Notes: generated by a model not told the origin, from the sequence alone. A stretch of DNA of 64,000 nucleotides from Fischerella thermalis PCC 7521 (GCF_000317225.1 NZ_AJLL01000106.1:62001-126000), one strand, 5' to 3'. Counted from the first letter of the stretch, positions 27,218 through 36,448 are shown. Made by a program: numbers and translations.

Positions 27218-27709
27218 TTAGGCAGGAATGACTTGAAGAATTAGTGAACGTTTATCAAGCGACTGGACTTTACCCACTGAAGTAAGATCATTGACAATAC
27301 GGTCTAGTAATTTTCCAGCTTGATCACGATATTGATGTTCTCGACCTCTTAAACGAATGGCAAATTTTACTGAATCACCTTTACTCAACCACTGAGTCGC
27401 TTGGCTAATACGTAAATTGTAGTCAGCCGCACCCACATTTGGACGGAATCGTACTTCCTTGACCGTGGGTCTAGCACTCTGGCTTTGACGTTTTTTCTTT
27501 TGATACTGAAGCTTACCATAGTTGAGAATCTTCGCCACAGGAGTATCTTTGTCTTGAGAGACTACAACTAGGTCAAGATCTACACTCTGGGCTAGCTCTA
27601 GAGCTTCACGGGTGTCAACAAGACCACGATTGTTATTCTCATGATCAATCAACAAGACTTGAGGAGACTTGATTTGGGAGTTAATTAATTGTTTTTGGAC
27701 TACGATAAT
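27218..27709 (-). CDS. infC: Translation initiation factor IF-3, probable AUU start
   Basis: IF-3 binds the 30S subunit and checks the start codon. Residues after the start include QLINSQIKSPQV, LLIDHENNNRGLVDTREAL, the KKRQSQSARPTVKEVRFRP linker region, and RGREHQYRD. No ATG, GTG or usable TTG lies upstream of residue 19; the first TTG (27655) would remove the conserved N-terminal strand. An in-frame TGA sits at 27719-27721. Between them, GAGAGG is followed after five bases by ATT at 27709, the rare start that E. coli infC uses for self-regulation. Starts at the neighbouring ATC codons (27712 or 27706) are alternatives. Predicted length is 163 residues. Confidence 0.9.
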   Translation of the reverse strand: MIVVQKQLINSQIKSPQVLLIDHENNNRGLVDTREALELAQSVDLDLVVVSQDKDTPVAKILNYGKLQYQKKKRQSQSARPTVKEVRFRPNVGAADYNLRISQATQWLSKGDSVKFAIRLRGREHQYRDQAGKLLDRIVNDLTSVGKVQSLDKRSLILQVIPA

Positions 27710-27721
27710 GATTTCCTCTCA

Positions 27722-28415
27722 ATTTTTCAAGAGTTTAGCTTTGCAAGTAATACTAAGGTAACACAACGTCAACTATGAATAGTCTGATACCTTACATCTT
27801 GCATCAAGCCGTGAACTTGAGTTCACAGTTATAAGTTCTGCTAACTGTCTGGAAAGGCAAAAGGTAGAAGGAGTAAAAAGGAATTTTAATTGCTTGATTG
27901 TCAACTCTGCTCATGGAAGTCTTGCACCAAGATCAACAAGAGCCAGAATTTCTTGTTCATGTTACTGCTAACAAGGGTTTGAAGCCTCAGCCTCCTAGCT
28001 GTTGCAACTCTTGCAAGATGTAAAATTTAACAGTTTAAAAGCCTTATTCTAGTTAGCTAATCGCAACTTAAACTATCACTCCTGCACCCTTAGACCATTT
28101 CACCAAATTATTGATACAAATTCTCTGCCTTGTCTTCGAGTTCGCCAAGTGCATCAGATTTATGGTGAAACGGTATTACACTTCCACACCCATTTTCAAG
28201 AGAGAGTGTCAAATTATGTATACAAGGCACTTGACCATCACTGAGATAATCGCTATAAATTTTAGACCAGTGTCTTACTGTAGAATTAGTTAGATGTTTT
28301 GTGATAAATTTAGCATTTTTTTATGTAACAATATAACGAGTTTTTACGTAATTGATGAGTTTTTTTAAACATCGATCGCTAAAATCTATATGAAAAGCAT
28401 CCAAGAGTCCCTGAA
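27722..28415. other. Intergenic between infC and the CHAT gene
   Basis: This gap of about 690 bases holds the infC leader and promoter, a small candidate frame at 27913-28023, and AT-rich sequence before the CHAT gene. No tRNA-like structure or known repeat was seen. Confidence 0.5.
27913..28023 (+). CDS. Candidate 36-residue Cys-containing peptide
   Basis: ATG at 27913 opens a 36-codon frame whose product starts MEVLHQDQQEPEFLVHVTAN and ends PSCCNSCKM. The codon order and C-C-x-x-C end look less random than nearby frames, but there is no clear ribosome-binding site and I do not recognise the peptide. It is offered as a candidate only. Confidence 0.2.
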   Translation: MEVLHQDQQEPEFLVHVTANKGLKPQPPSCCNSCKM

Positions 28416-31400
28416 ATGCTCAAGTGGCTAGTAGATTGGCTAAAAAGGTTATGGAAGTCCCCCTATGGCAGAAAGCAGACTGCTTATAGCAAGGCTGTAG
28501 CGGGGTATCAGGTGGAACAGCAGCTACCAGAACTGACGGACGCAGATCTGGAATTTTTGTTCACCCAACTGCTAGAAGGTGTGTATCAGGCGCGAGGACA
28601 GCACTGGGCGATCAAGTATCTGCAACGGATGGAAAATCGTATCAGTACAGATCGCTGGATAGAGTGGCTGTTAAACTTCGGTGAAAAATTACTATCTTCA
28701 CCTGCACCCAATAATCACCTGGCAGAAAGGATGGTGCAATTAGGTGAATTGAGGATTGGAACAGTCGGAGACCTGGCCTACGATATTGGTATACGCCTGT
28801 TAACACGGAATTTAGGTGGAGAATATTGGCAAACTGATGTAGAAGATTTGGCAATAGACTTTGAAACCCTAGAGTCGAAACCTAACTCTATTCCTTTACC
28901 ACAAGCAGAATTACCCGCAAATCTGCCGAATCAGCATGAGGAAAATACTATACCCACACCTGTATCGGCAACTCCAGGGATAGATTTGATACGCAATCTT
29001 GGGGAACTTTTATGGGAGTACCAAGAAGATGGTGTAGTAAGCAAAACACTCGATCATTTTGTTCCACCTTTAGATGTGGTAAAAGAGGATACTCCTTGGC
29101 AAGAATACGAAGAAGAAAGTTGGGTCAGAGAAAGTCTTGCAGCTACAGCATTAGAAGAAACTTGGCAAAACTCACCGCCAATTGTAGAAACTTCACTGGA
29201 TGATCTATTGCTGAGGTTAGAGCAGAGTACTAATTTAGTACAACAATTAGCTGTGGGGTTGGGAATTCAAACCACCGATACCCATGCGATTATTGAAGCA
29301 CTGAGCGATGAATCAAATGGCAATAGTGTCCAAGCAGAGGCATGGTTTTACGAAGGTCTACAACAGGCTAAAATAGGTGATTTGGCAGGAGCGTTGACAT
29401 ATTACAATAAGAGCGTAGAATTAAAACCCGATGCTTATGAATATTGGTTTAACCGGGGTTTAACGCTATTTTATTTAGGAAATTTCCCAGAAGCGATCGC
29501 CTCTTATGATCGGGCGATTGGAATTAAACCTGATTTTTATAAAGGCTGGTACAACAGAGGCGCAGCCCTGAGTGAGTTAGGAAATTTTACCGAAGCGATC
29601 GCCTCATTTGATGAAGCTTTAAAATTGAAACACGACTATCACGAAGCTTGGTCTGGACGAGGGCTAGTACAACTAAAGCTAGGACAGTTATCTGAAGCTA
29701 TTGCTAGTTTTGACGCTTCATTACAACTACAACCCCACGATCCAGAAATCTGGTATTTTCGGGGGACTGCTTTAGCAGAAGCCGGGCAAAATCATGATGC
29801 GATCGCCTGTTACGCTCAAGCCCTTGAGTATCATCCCGAGTTTGATTTAGCGTGGTACAAGCGAGGGGTAGCATTATTTAACATCGGCGACTGGGAAGAA
29901 GCGATCGCCAATTATCATCAAGCAATTCAAATCAACCCTGAATGTTACCAAGCTTGGTATGGATTGGCTGGTGTCCAGGAAAAATTAGGTAACATCCAAG
30001 AAGCGATCGCCGCCTATGATCGATCTACACAAATTCAACCCAACTTCCACGAAGCTTGGATTGATCGAGGCGTCATCTTAGCCAGTTTAGGAAATTGGGA
30101 AGAAGCGATAGCCTCATGGGATAAAGCCATAGCAATTAACCCTAATTTTTATTTAACTTGGTTTAACCGGGGTGTAGCGTTGGACAATTTAGGACGCCGA
30201 GAAGAAGCGATCGCCTCTTACGACAAAGCCATAGAAATCGAAAGCGACTTTTATCTTGCTTGGTACAATCGGGGTGTAGCGCAATTTTATTTAGGGCAAT
30301 ATGAAGAAGCGATTATCTCCTATGATGGCAGTTTAAAAATTAAACCAGATTACTGGGAAGCTTGGCTAGGTCGGGGTAGCGCTGCTGGAAACGCAATTAT
30401 GGTGGAATGGCGATCGCCTGTATTGAGTAGTATCGCAGCCGATAATCATGCTCTCAACGAACGTGGCTATGAAGGAAAATTGGCCAGTTATCAAGAGGGA
30501 CTTAAATATCTTAGCCCAAACACCCATCCTGAAGGTTGGGGTAGATTACATTTAGCAATTGGTAATGCTCATTATGATCGAGGTAAAAGACATCCTGTAC
30601 CCCGTCATTATTGGCTAGAAGCTGTTGCTGCTTATGAAAATGCACTGACTACCCTGACAGATCAAACCTTTCCTCTGTTGCATTTAGAGACTCTACAAAA
30701 TCTCATTAAAACCTTGGTTGTTTTAGGAGAAACAAAACTAGCCCACCAATACCAAAAGCGTGCTACCGATTTATTGCAAAGTCTGTTAGAAGAACCGACT
30801 CGCAGCAACGAAGATAAAAAGCAACTGGCTTTGAAATTTGTGGGTTTATGGCAGTTGGCTGTTGATATAGCCATACAATTTGGAGAGTTAGCACAAGGTT
30901 GGGAAATTGCCGAATACGGCAAAAATGCTTGTTTCACTTGGCTATTTTCTGGTTGGCGTGAGCAAATTTTCTCACCCAGTTACAACGAAATTCACCAACT
31001 ACTTAATCCCAAAACAGCAATAATTTACTGGCATATTAGCCCTTGTACATTACGCACTTTTGTTATTAAATACAAATCCCCTGAACCTATACCCATTTTT
31101 ACACCAATACTTAATTTTGCCTCAATTGATGAGTTGCCTGTACCGGAAGCAGTTGCACGTTTAAGTGCATTTGAAGATTGGATAGAACAATGGCATCAAA
31201 AATATCAAGGATATTCTAGTCTCGGTGAAGAAGAACAAAGCCGAAGCAAGTATGCTTGGGACTCGGACATTGAACGCAAACTGCTACAACTCAAAAAAAT
31301 TCTCAATATTTCTGCGATTGTGCAAGAACTTGAAGACATTAACCAATTGATTTTGATTCCCCACCGCGATTTGCACAAATTACCTCTTCATGCGCTTTTC

Positions 31401-32234
31401 TATCTCAACTGTGCGAGTGAGGAAGAATCCTTAAATGTATCTTCTCATTTCACAATTACCTACCTACCAAGTGTTCAGATGGGTTTATCTTTAAATTCCA
31501 AAGCTATAGAAAAAACAGATGAAAAGCTGCTGTTATATGTTGAACAAGCTACAGGTTCATCGAAACTCAAACTTGCTAAGGTAGAAGCTGAAGTAATAAG
31601 CCAAATATTTACTCATTCTCAATGCATTCAAGAAGCACGGGCTACTAAAGAGTTTGTCATCAATTCTCTACAAAAAGATTACAACATGTTTCACTTTTTG
31701 GGGCAGGTAATTCCTAATTATAGCCAGCCGTGTGCCTCAGAATTAGTATTAGCAAATCAAGAGAAAATCACTCTTGCAGAACTTGATATTCATCAACTGG
31801 CAAACTACAAACTAGTTACCTTGTGCAATATCAAAACTACAACAGCTTGTCCTCAAACTATAACTACTGAATGTAGTGACTTATTAAACTTTCTGCTGAG
31901 TCTAAAAATTCCTCATATTGTTAGTAATCTCTGGACTGTAGAATCACCAGCTAGTACTTTGGTAATGATAGAGTTTTACCAAAGAATCCAACAAAATATA
32001 TCACCTGCTCTCGCTTTAGGTGAAGCCATATTATGGCTAAAGGAATTAACTGCTGCAGAACTGAGACAATGGTATGAAGATTTGTTAAAGCAAATGCCTT
32101 CAGAGGGATTAAGAATTAAAACCCATTTAGCATCAGAACTGTATAGAACTAGTCAAATGGCGGCAGATACAAAAGTTTATAGTCATCCCTATTATTGGGC
32201 AGGATTCAAAATTACAGGCAATTTCCATATTTGA
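28416..32234 (+). CDS. TPR-CHAT protein with degenerate caspase-like site
   Basis: This 1272-residue protein has an N-terminal region (1-305) of unknown fold, ten 34-residue TPR units at residues about 309-648 (pattern 'A-W-x-x-R-G-x-x-L-x-x-L-G-x-x-x-E-A-I-A-S-Y-D-x-A-I-x-I-x-P'), a helical middle, and a CHAT domain at about 990-1265. CHAT domains are caspase-like proteases with a HFACHG histidine and a SACET cysteine. Here these read HFLGQ (1093-1097) and LCNIKT (1136-1141), so the His and Cys are replaced by Gln and Ile. The fold markers NLWTVESPASTLVMIEFYQR and HPYYWAGF remain. It probably acts as a scaffold or pseudoenzyme. It has no same-strand partner nearby. Confidence 0.85.
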   Translation: MLKWLVDWLKRLWKSPYGRKQTAYSKAVAGYQVEQQLPELTDADLEFLFTQLLEGVYQARGQHWAIKYLQRMENRISTDRWIEWLLNFGEKLLSSPAPNNHLAERMVQLGELRIGTVGDLAYDIGIRLLTRNLGGEYWQTDVEDLAIDFETLESKPNSIPLPQAELPANLPNQHEENTIPTPVSATPGIDLIRNLGELLWEYQEDGVVSKTLDHFVPPLDVVKEDTPWQEYEEESWVRESLAATALEETWQNSPPIVETSLDDLLLRLEQSTNLVQQLAVGLGIQTTDTHAIIEALSDESNGNSVQAEAWFYEGLQQAKIGDLAGALTYYNKSVELKPDAYEYWFNRGLTLFYLGNFPEAIASYDRAIGIKPDFYKGWYNRGAALSELGNFTEAIASFDEALKLKHDYHEAWSGRGLVQLKLGQLSEAIASFDASLQLQPHDPEIWYFRGTALAEAGQNHDAIACYAQALEYHPEFDLAWYKRGVALFNIGDWEEAIANYHQAIQINPECYQAWYGLAGVQEKLGNIQEAIAAYDRSTQIQPNFHEAWIDRGVILASLGNWEEAIASWDKAIAINPNFYLTWFNRGVALDNLGRREEAIASYDKAIEIESDFYLAWYNRGVAQFYLGQYEEAIISYDGSLKIKPDYWEAWLGRGSAAGNAIMVEWRSPVLSSIAADNHALNERGYEGKLASYQEGLKYLSPNTHPEGWGRLHLAIGNAHYDRGKRHPVPRHYWLEAVAAYENALTTLTDQTFPLLHLETLQNLIKTLVVLGETKLAHQYQKRATDLLQSLLEEPTRSNEDKKQLALKFVGLWQLAVDIAIQFGELAQGWEIAEYGKNACFTWLFSGWREQIFSPSYNEIHQLLNPKTAIIYWHISPCTLRTFVIKYKSPEPIPIFTPILNFASIDELPVPEAVARLSAFEDWIEQWHQKYQGYSSLGEEEQSRSKYAWDSDIERKLLQLKKILNISAIVQELEDINQLILIPHRDLHKLPLHALFYLNCASEEESLNVSSHFTITYLPSVQMGLSLNSKAIEKTDEKLLLYVEQATGSSKLKLAKVEAEVISQIFTHSQCIQEARATKEFVINSLQKDYNMFHFLGQVIPNYSQPCASELVLANQEKITLAELDIHQLANYKLVTLCNIKTTTACPQTITTECSDLLNFLLSLKIPHIVSNLWTVESPASTLVMIEFYQRIQQNISPALALGEAILWLKELTAAELRQWYEDLLKQMPSEGLRIKTHLASELYRTSQMAADTKVYSHPYYWAGFKITGNFHI

Positions 32235-32265
32235 GATTGGTTAAAGATAAAAATTTTTGGGAAAG

Positions 32266-32334
32266 CGAACACCGATACACACAGATGCACACAGATGAAT
32301 TATCTGTGTGCATCTGTGTTCATCTGTGTTCGTC
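32266..32334. repeat. Dispersed ACACAGATG hairpin repeat, copy 5 (full hairpin)
   Basis: An 18-bp perfect stem, ACACAGATGCACACAGAT (32279-32296) and its complement (32302-32319), has a five-base loop. Further CGAACAC/GTGTTCG ends extend the pairing. This is the clearest full-length member of the family. Confidence 0.85.
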
Positions 32335-32443
32335 ATTCATTGATTTTTTATTGTGGTTTGAATTCCTGATCGACAGTTCAATCATATATTTTGATCAGAT
32401 GCGATCGCATTTTGACGACGTTGATAAAAAAGTCAAAGAAAGT

Positions 32444-32476
32444 AGATCCCCGACTTCTTAGAGAAGTCGAGGATCT
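32444..32476 (-). terminator. Hairpin between converging genes
   Basis: AGATCCCCGACTTCT (32444-32458) pairs with AGAAGTCGAGGATCT (32462-32476), one mismatch in 15 bp, with a three-base loop. It lies about 80 bases after the stop of the monooxygenase-like gene and could stop transcripts from either side. Confidence 0.6.
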
Positions 32477-32555
32477 TATCCCTTAAAATTGCTCTTAAAT
32501 ATTTTTTGAATTGGTATTAGAAGATTTATGATGCTTCTTAACAGAGGGGTGATCC

Positions 32556-32873
32556 TCAAACCTCACTCTTTCTAGGAAATTTCCGTACCTGGTACTCACA
32601 AAACTCTACGATCTCAGACTGAAATCCTAATTCTTGATTAAACTTTTGGTCTATAGCATCTACTTCAGCTTGGGGAATGGCTTTCCATTCCTCCCTTGTC
32701 GCCCACTGCACTACTAAAATAATCTCTCCAGTGTCATTAGGATTAATCCAAACTTCTTTACCGAGGAAACCAGGATAACGAGCAAGTGCTGCTGTCCAAA
32801 TTTCGGCGTCCTTTTGGATGTATTGTTCCCGATGTTCAGGTGGTACTTTCACCCGCAGCAGTTCGATAATCAC
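32556..32873 (-). CDS. Antibiotic-biosynthesis-monooxygenase-like protein (TIGR03792 type)
   Basis: This 105-residue protein has the small ferredoxin-like alpha/beta-barrel sequence pattern of the ABM superfamily: VIELLRVKVPPEHREQYIQKDAEIW then YPGFLGKEVWINPNDTGEII and VQWATREEWKAIP. From memory it matches the cyanobacterial family TIGR03792. ABM proteins include heme-degrading and quinone-forming oxygenases, but many have no known activity. No catalytic residues can be named here. A GGAG-like stretch (AAAAGGAGTG) precedes the ATG at 32873. It stands alone. Confidence 0.8.
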   Translation of the reverse strand: MIIELLRVKVPPEHREQYIQKDAEIWTAALARYPGFLGKEVWINPNDTGEIILVVQWATREEWKAIPQAEVDAIDQKFNQELGFQSEIVEFCEYQVRKFPRKSEV

Positions 32874-33200
32874 TCCTTTTAATCCCCGTGTAGGTTTGTC
32901 ACAATAGAGCTATAGTCTAGATTGAGGGGACACCCCGATTAAATTTTGGGGAATTCGCCCATGTTTTGGTAGCGGGGTTGTCCCGGTAATGGCTAATAGG
33001 TAATGGGTAATGGGTAAAACTTGTTTGCAATCTTCCCAATTACCAATTACTGGGTGATGTGCTGTTTGAACCATTCACTTTTAAAAGTAAGGCTTTCACA
33101 TCACCCGACCTTGATAATTATCCTTGCGGCATTGGTTTCTGGCTAGATGCAAAAGTAAGGTTATTGTTTCTGGTGAGATAAAAATTAATAGGGATTAGGT
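32874..33200. other. Intergenic with imperfect hairpin and short repeats
   Basis: GGGGACACCCCG (32926-32937) and CGGGGTTGTCCC (32973-32984) form an imperfect stem with a 35-base loop. It is followed by GGTAATGGGTAATGGGTAA repeats (about 32998-33017). The rest is unremarkable. Confidence 0.55.
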
Positions 33201-33524
33201 ATGGACAGCAACAACTGGATGCAGCAGCTATTAATACTTGGTATTGGTACAACATCCTTGGTAGCAGAGAAAATGAAACAAGTGAGTGATCAGTTAGTCA
33301 AAGATGGCAAACTCGATCCTGAGCAAGCTAAAGCAGTAATGGATGATATGGTAAACCAGTTAAAGTCTGAGCAGGGCAACTGGGAAGCAAATATGCAACG
33401 ACAAATGCGGAATATGATGCAAGACTTAGGCGTTGCACGCCAGTCAGAAGTAGATGAATTGCGGGGTAGAATTGACCGATTAGAGCGTCAAGTACGAGAT
33501 TTAGAAAATAAGCTCTGGCGCTAA
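33201..33524 (+). CDS. Phasin-like helical protein
   Basis: This 107-residue protein is predicted to be almost wholly alpha-helical: a hydrophobic start (WMQQLLILGIGTTSLVAEKM), an amphipathic middle (LVKDGKLDPEQAKAVMDDMVN), and a heptad-rich C-terminus VDELRGRIDRLERQVRDLENK that should form a coiled coil. Such proteins are annotated in cyanobacteria as phasin family, which coat polyhydroxyalkanoate granules. No PHA synthesis gene adjoins it, so the granule role is only a family inference; a general coiled-coil membrane-associated protein is equally possible. Confidence 0.75.
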   Translation: MDSNNWMQQLLILGIGTTSLVAEKMKQVSDQLVKDGKLDPEQAKAVMDDMVNQLKSEQGNWEANMQRQMRNMMQDLGVARQSEVDELRGRIDRLERQVRDLENKLWR

Positions 33525-33673
33525 TAGCTAATGGTTAATTGTGCTATTAACAATTTTGTAATCCAAAATCTAAAATCTAATATTCTATTTAGGGGCGCTT
33601 TCTGATTTACACTGAATTTTATCCTACTAGTTATGCTAAATTTTAAAACCAGCTTAAGTAGGGAGGGTTAATT

Positions 33674-34198
33674 TTGAAAGCGATTTTACTCAGCGTGGGT
33701 TTCATGCTGATTTGTGTTGTGGTTTTGGTGGTAGCTCAAATTGGCAGTGGTAAGCAAGAGTCTGCGATCGCTGCCCAAGTCACAGACAGTACACCAGCAC
33801 CCACTACTGTTATTGAAAACAATACTCTGATTGCGAGCGCTCCTATGTCTGATGCTAATGTTGTTACCACGCCTTCTGGGTTAAAGTACGTAGATTTAGA
33901 AGAGGGGACTGGGGCGACTCCTGAACCAGGGCAAACGGTTACAGTTCACTACACTGGTACACTCGAAAACGGTAAGAAGTTTGATAGTTCACGCGATCGC
34001 AATCAACCATTCAAGTTTAAGATTGGCCAGGGACAAGTGATCAAAGGTTGGGATGAAGGACTTAGTACTATGAAAGTCGGCGGACGGCGTAAGTTAATCA
34101 TCCCTTCAGAATTAGGTTATGGTGCTCGTGGTGCTGGCGGTGTCATTCCTCCCAACGCCACCCTGATTTTTGATGTGGAGTTGTTAAAAGTTAGTTGA
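33674..34198 (+). CDS. FKBP-type peptidyl-prolyl isomerase, membrane-anchored or secreted
   Basis: This 174-residue protein catalyses proline cis-trans isomerisation during folding. An N-terminal hydrophobic segment (residues about 3-22, [20 protein letters not shown]) is an uncleaved anchor or signal. The FKBP domain covers about 75-173: [40 protein letters not shown] and [20 protein letters not shown]. The start is a TTG at 33674, supported by GGGAGGG six bases upstream; the first ATG lies at residue 11 inside the hydrophobic segment. It converges on dnaB, with a repeat hairpin between them. Confidence 0.93.
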   Translation: MKAILLSVGFMLICVVVLVVAQIGSGKQESAIAAQVTDSTPAPTTVIENNTLIASAPMSDANVVTTPSGLKYVDLEEGTGATPEPGQTVTVHYTGTLENGKKFDSSRDRNQPFKFKIGQGQVIKGWDEGLSTMKVGGRRKLIIPSELGYGARGAGGVIPPNATLIFDVELLKVS

Positions 34199-34270
34199 TA
34201 GTTGATCTTTGATGGTTGGTTGTTGGTTGTTGATTTTTTCAAACAACAAACAACAATCAACTACTAACTA
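34199..34270. repeat. GTTGGTTGTTGGTTGTTG repeats forming a hairpin
   Basis: GGTTGGTTGTTGGTTGTTG (34213-34231) faces CAAACAACAAACAACAATCA (34239-34258) across a short T-rich loop. It fills the gap between the converging FKBP and dnaB genes and may end both transcripts. Confidence 0.7.
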
Positions 34271-35629
34271 TTAATAATTTGGTCTAGCTAAATTTTTAAA
34301 CTTTGTAAATTGCGGATCAAATAAAAGTTTAATAGTTCCAGTAGGGCCATTTCTATGTTTGGCAATATTAACTTCTGCAATACCTCGATCAGGAGTGTCG
34401 GGATTATAGTATTCATCCCTGTACAACATGATTACTAAATCCGCGTCTTGTTCAATCGAGCCGCTTTCTCTCAAATCAGACATCATGGGACGCTTATTTG
34501 TACGTGCTTCCACTCCTCGACTCAACTGAGATAAGGCAATTACTGGTACAGATAATTCACGAGCCAAACTTTTAATACTACGAGTAATTCTAGACAATTC
34601 TTGTACGCGGTTGTCCCCTGCTCCTTCCATTAATTGCAAGTAATCTATAATAATTAATCCTAGTTCTGAACCTAATTCGGCTTGCAAACGTCGTGCCTGA
34701 GAACGCATTTCTGTAACTGTAATATTCGGCGTATCATCAATAAAAATTGGCATCTCTGAAAGTAAGCCGATCGCACGACTGAGAGGTTCCCATTGGGCTT
34801 GACTGATGCGTCCACTCCGCAAATAACTAGATTCTATTTCTGCTTCACTAGCTATTAATCGCTGTACCAGTTGTTCTTTAGACATTTCTAAGCTAAAAAT
34901 CGCAACTGGTAGTTTATATAAAGCGGCGACGTTATAACCAAGGTTCAAGCAGAATGCGGTTTTCCCCATTGACGGTCTGCCAGCAACAATGATTAAATCT
35001 GAACGCTGAAAACCGCTAGTCATGGCATCTAAATCATAAAATCCACAGGGAATACCTGGTAAAGCTACACCTTGATGGCGAGTTTCTATTTCTTGAAAAG
35101 CATTAACCAGGCTATCAGAAATGTGGACTAAACCAGACTGAGGACGTTCTTGAGTAACGGCGAAGATTTTTTGTTCTGCTTGATCGAGAATTTGAGGTAA
35201 TTCGCTTTCCGTTTGATAACCCAATTGCACAATTTCATTACCAGCTTTAATTAACTGACGCCGCATATATTTTTCCATTACCAATGAGGCTAAGGCGTCG
35301 ATATTAATCGCTGAAACTGTGCGGTCTACAAGCGTTGCTAATTTATTTCTACCCCCAACACGGTTTAGTAAGTCGTTGTCAGCCAACCAACTTGTGAGTG
35401 AGAGCAAATCTGTAGGTTTACCTTGATTGTGGAGTACAATTGCCGCTTGGTAGATATCTTTATGAGCGCTAATATAAAATGCTTCTGGAACTAGGCGATC
35501 GCTTACCCTACCAATCGCTTCTGGATCGAGCAAAATCCCCCCTAATATCGCTTCTTCCACCTCAATATTTTGCGGAGGTAGACGATCATTGCCTATTCCT
35601 TGAAAATTTAGTTCTTCAGACATAGACAT
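34271..35629 (-). CDS. dnaB: Replicative DNA helicase
   Basis: This 452-residue helicase unwinds the replication fork. The N-terminal domain (about 15-115) begins RLPPQNIEVEEAILGGILLD. The RecA-like domain has Walker A AGRPSMGKTAF, the EMSKEQLVQRL segment, Walker B LIIIDYLQLM, and the C-terminal RESGSIEQDADLVIMLYRDE with its arginine finger. It has no intein, although cyanobacterial dnaB genes often carry one at the P-loop. Length matches intein-free members. It lies about 180 bases downstream of rplI on the same strand, a common arrangement. Confidence 0.97.
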   Translation of the reverse strand: MSMSEELNFQGIGNDRLPPQNIEVEEAILGGILLDPEAIGRVSDRLVPEAFYISAHKDIYQAAIVLHNQGKPTDLLSLTSWLADNDLLNRVGGRNKLATLVDRTVSAINIDALASLVMEKYMRRQLIKAGNEIVQLGYQTESELPQILDQAEQKIFAVTQERPQSGLVHISDSLVNAFQEIETRHQGVALPGIPCGFYDLDAMTSGFQRSDLIIVAGRPSMGKTAFCLNLGYNVAALYKLPVAIFSLEMSKEQLVQRLIASEAEIESSYLRSGRISQAQWEPLSRAIGLLSEMPIFIDDTPNITVTEMRSQARRLQAELGSELGLIIIDYLQLMEGAGDNRVQELSRITRSIKSLARELSVPVIALSQLSRGVEARTNKRPMMSDLRESGSIEQDADLVIMLYRDEYYNPDTPDRGIAEVNIAKHRNGPTGTIKLLFDPQFTKFKNLARPNY

Positions 35630-35806
35630 ATAAAATTTTAGATATTAGATTAATTGTGACTACATTCCCTTATAGTCCAAAATTTCTTTTACATGTTAAA
35701 TGTACAAAGACGTTGCATTGCAACGTCTTCACACCACAAATACATGAGAACAGATGTGTTGTGCAATTATCAGTTATCACTACTCGCTGATAACTGATCA
35801 CTGATT

Positions 35807-36265
35807 CTAGCTGGCTACAACTTCAATGTTGACTTTTGCAGTTACTTCACTGTGGAGCTTAATTTCTGCTTCATAAGTACCCAACCTGCTAATATCAGGT
35901 ATGGTAATACCACGCCGATCTATTTCCAGTCCGGTGGTTTGTTGGATGATATCGGCTACATCTTGACTGGTGACAGTACCAAAAATAGCTTCTTTTTCAC
36001 CAACTTGTTTAGCAATGCTGAAGCTACCTGCTTTTTCCAGCGTTGCTTTTTGCTCTTGTGCTTGTTGCTTGAGTTCTAATTGTCGTTGGCGTTCTACTTC
36101 TCGACGGCGTTCTACTTGCTTGAGAATACCAGGAGTGGCAAAGGTTGCCAAACTTTTGGGGAGTAAATAATTGCGAGCATAGCCAGGAGCTACTTCTACT
36201 AAGTCGCCGGATTTACCCAATTTGCTGACATCCTGAGTTAAAACTAACTGTATACGTTTTGCCAT
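35807..36265 (-). CDS. rplI: 50S ribosomal protein L9
   Basis: L9 binds 23S rRNA near the L1 stalk. The protein is 152 residues from the ATG at 36265 ([20 protein letters not shown]). The N-terminal rRNA-binding signature [21 protein letters not shown] is followed by a long central helix ([20 protein letters not shown]) and the C-terminal domain. A longer frame to 36322 adds 19 residues with no counterpart. Placement upstream of dnaB is conserved in many bacteria. Confidence 0.96.
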   Translation of the reverse strand: MAKRIQLVLTQDVSKLGKSGDLVEVAPGYARNYLLPKSLATFATPGILKQVERRREVERQRQLELKQQAQEQKATLEKAGSFSIAKQVGEKEAIFGTVTSQDVADIIQQTTGLEIDRRGITIPDISRLGTYEAEIKLHSEVTAKVNIEVVAS

Positions 36266-36448
36266 TGTTTTTCTTTTTTCTGTTGTTGCCTTTAAAATCT
36301 CAATCTCTTGGGGTTTCAGCAAGATAGTTCACAATATAGTGTAGCTTTTTCCCCAACAAGCTTTTGCTTATAGCCAATAAGCCTACAGATCCTAGCGAAA
36401 TGCAGGGTGCGATCGCAACCCATAACTGCGAAAAAGTCCAACTCGCTT

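Larger units (their letters stand above)
32235..32555. other. Intergenic with hairpin repeats
   Basis: This 321-base gap between the converging CHAT and monooxygenase-like genes holds the most complete dispersed repeat (32266-32334), a HIP1 octamer near 32401, and a terminator hairpin (32444-32476). No gene is supported. Confidence 0.6.

Noticed and set aside
34271-35629. Possible intein in dnaB.
   Set aside because: The protein is 452 residues with an uninterrupted P-loop, so no intein is present.
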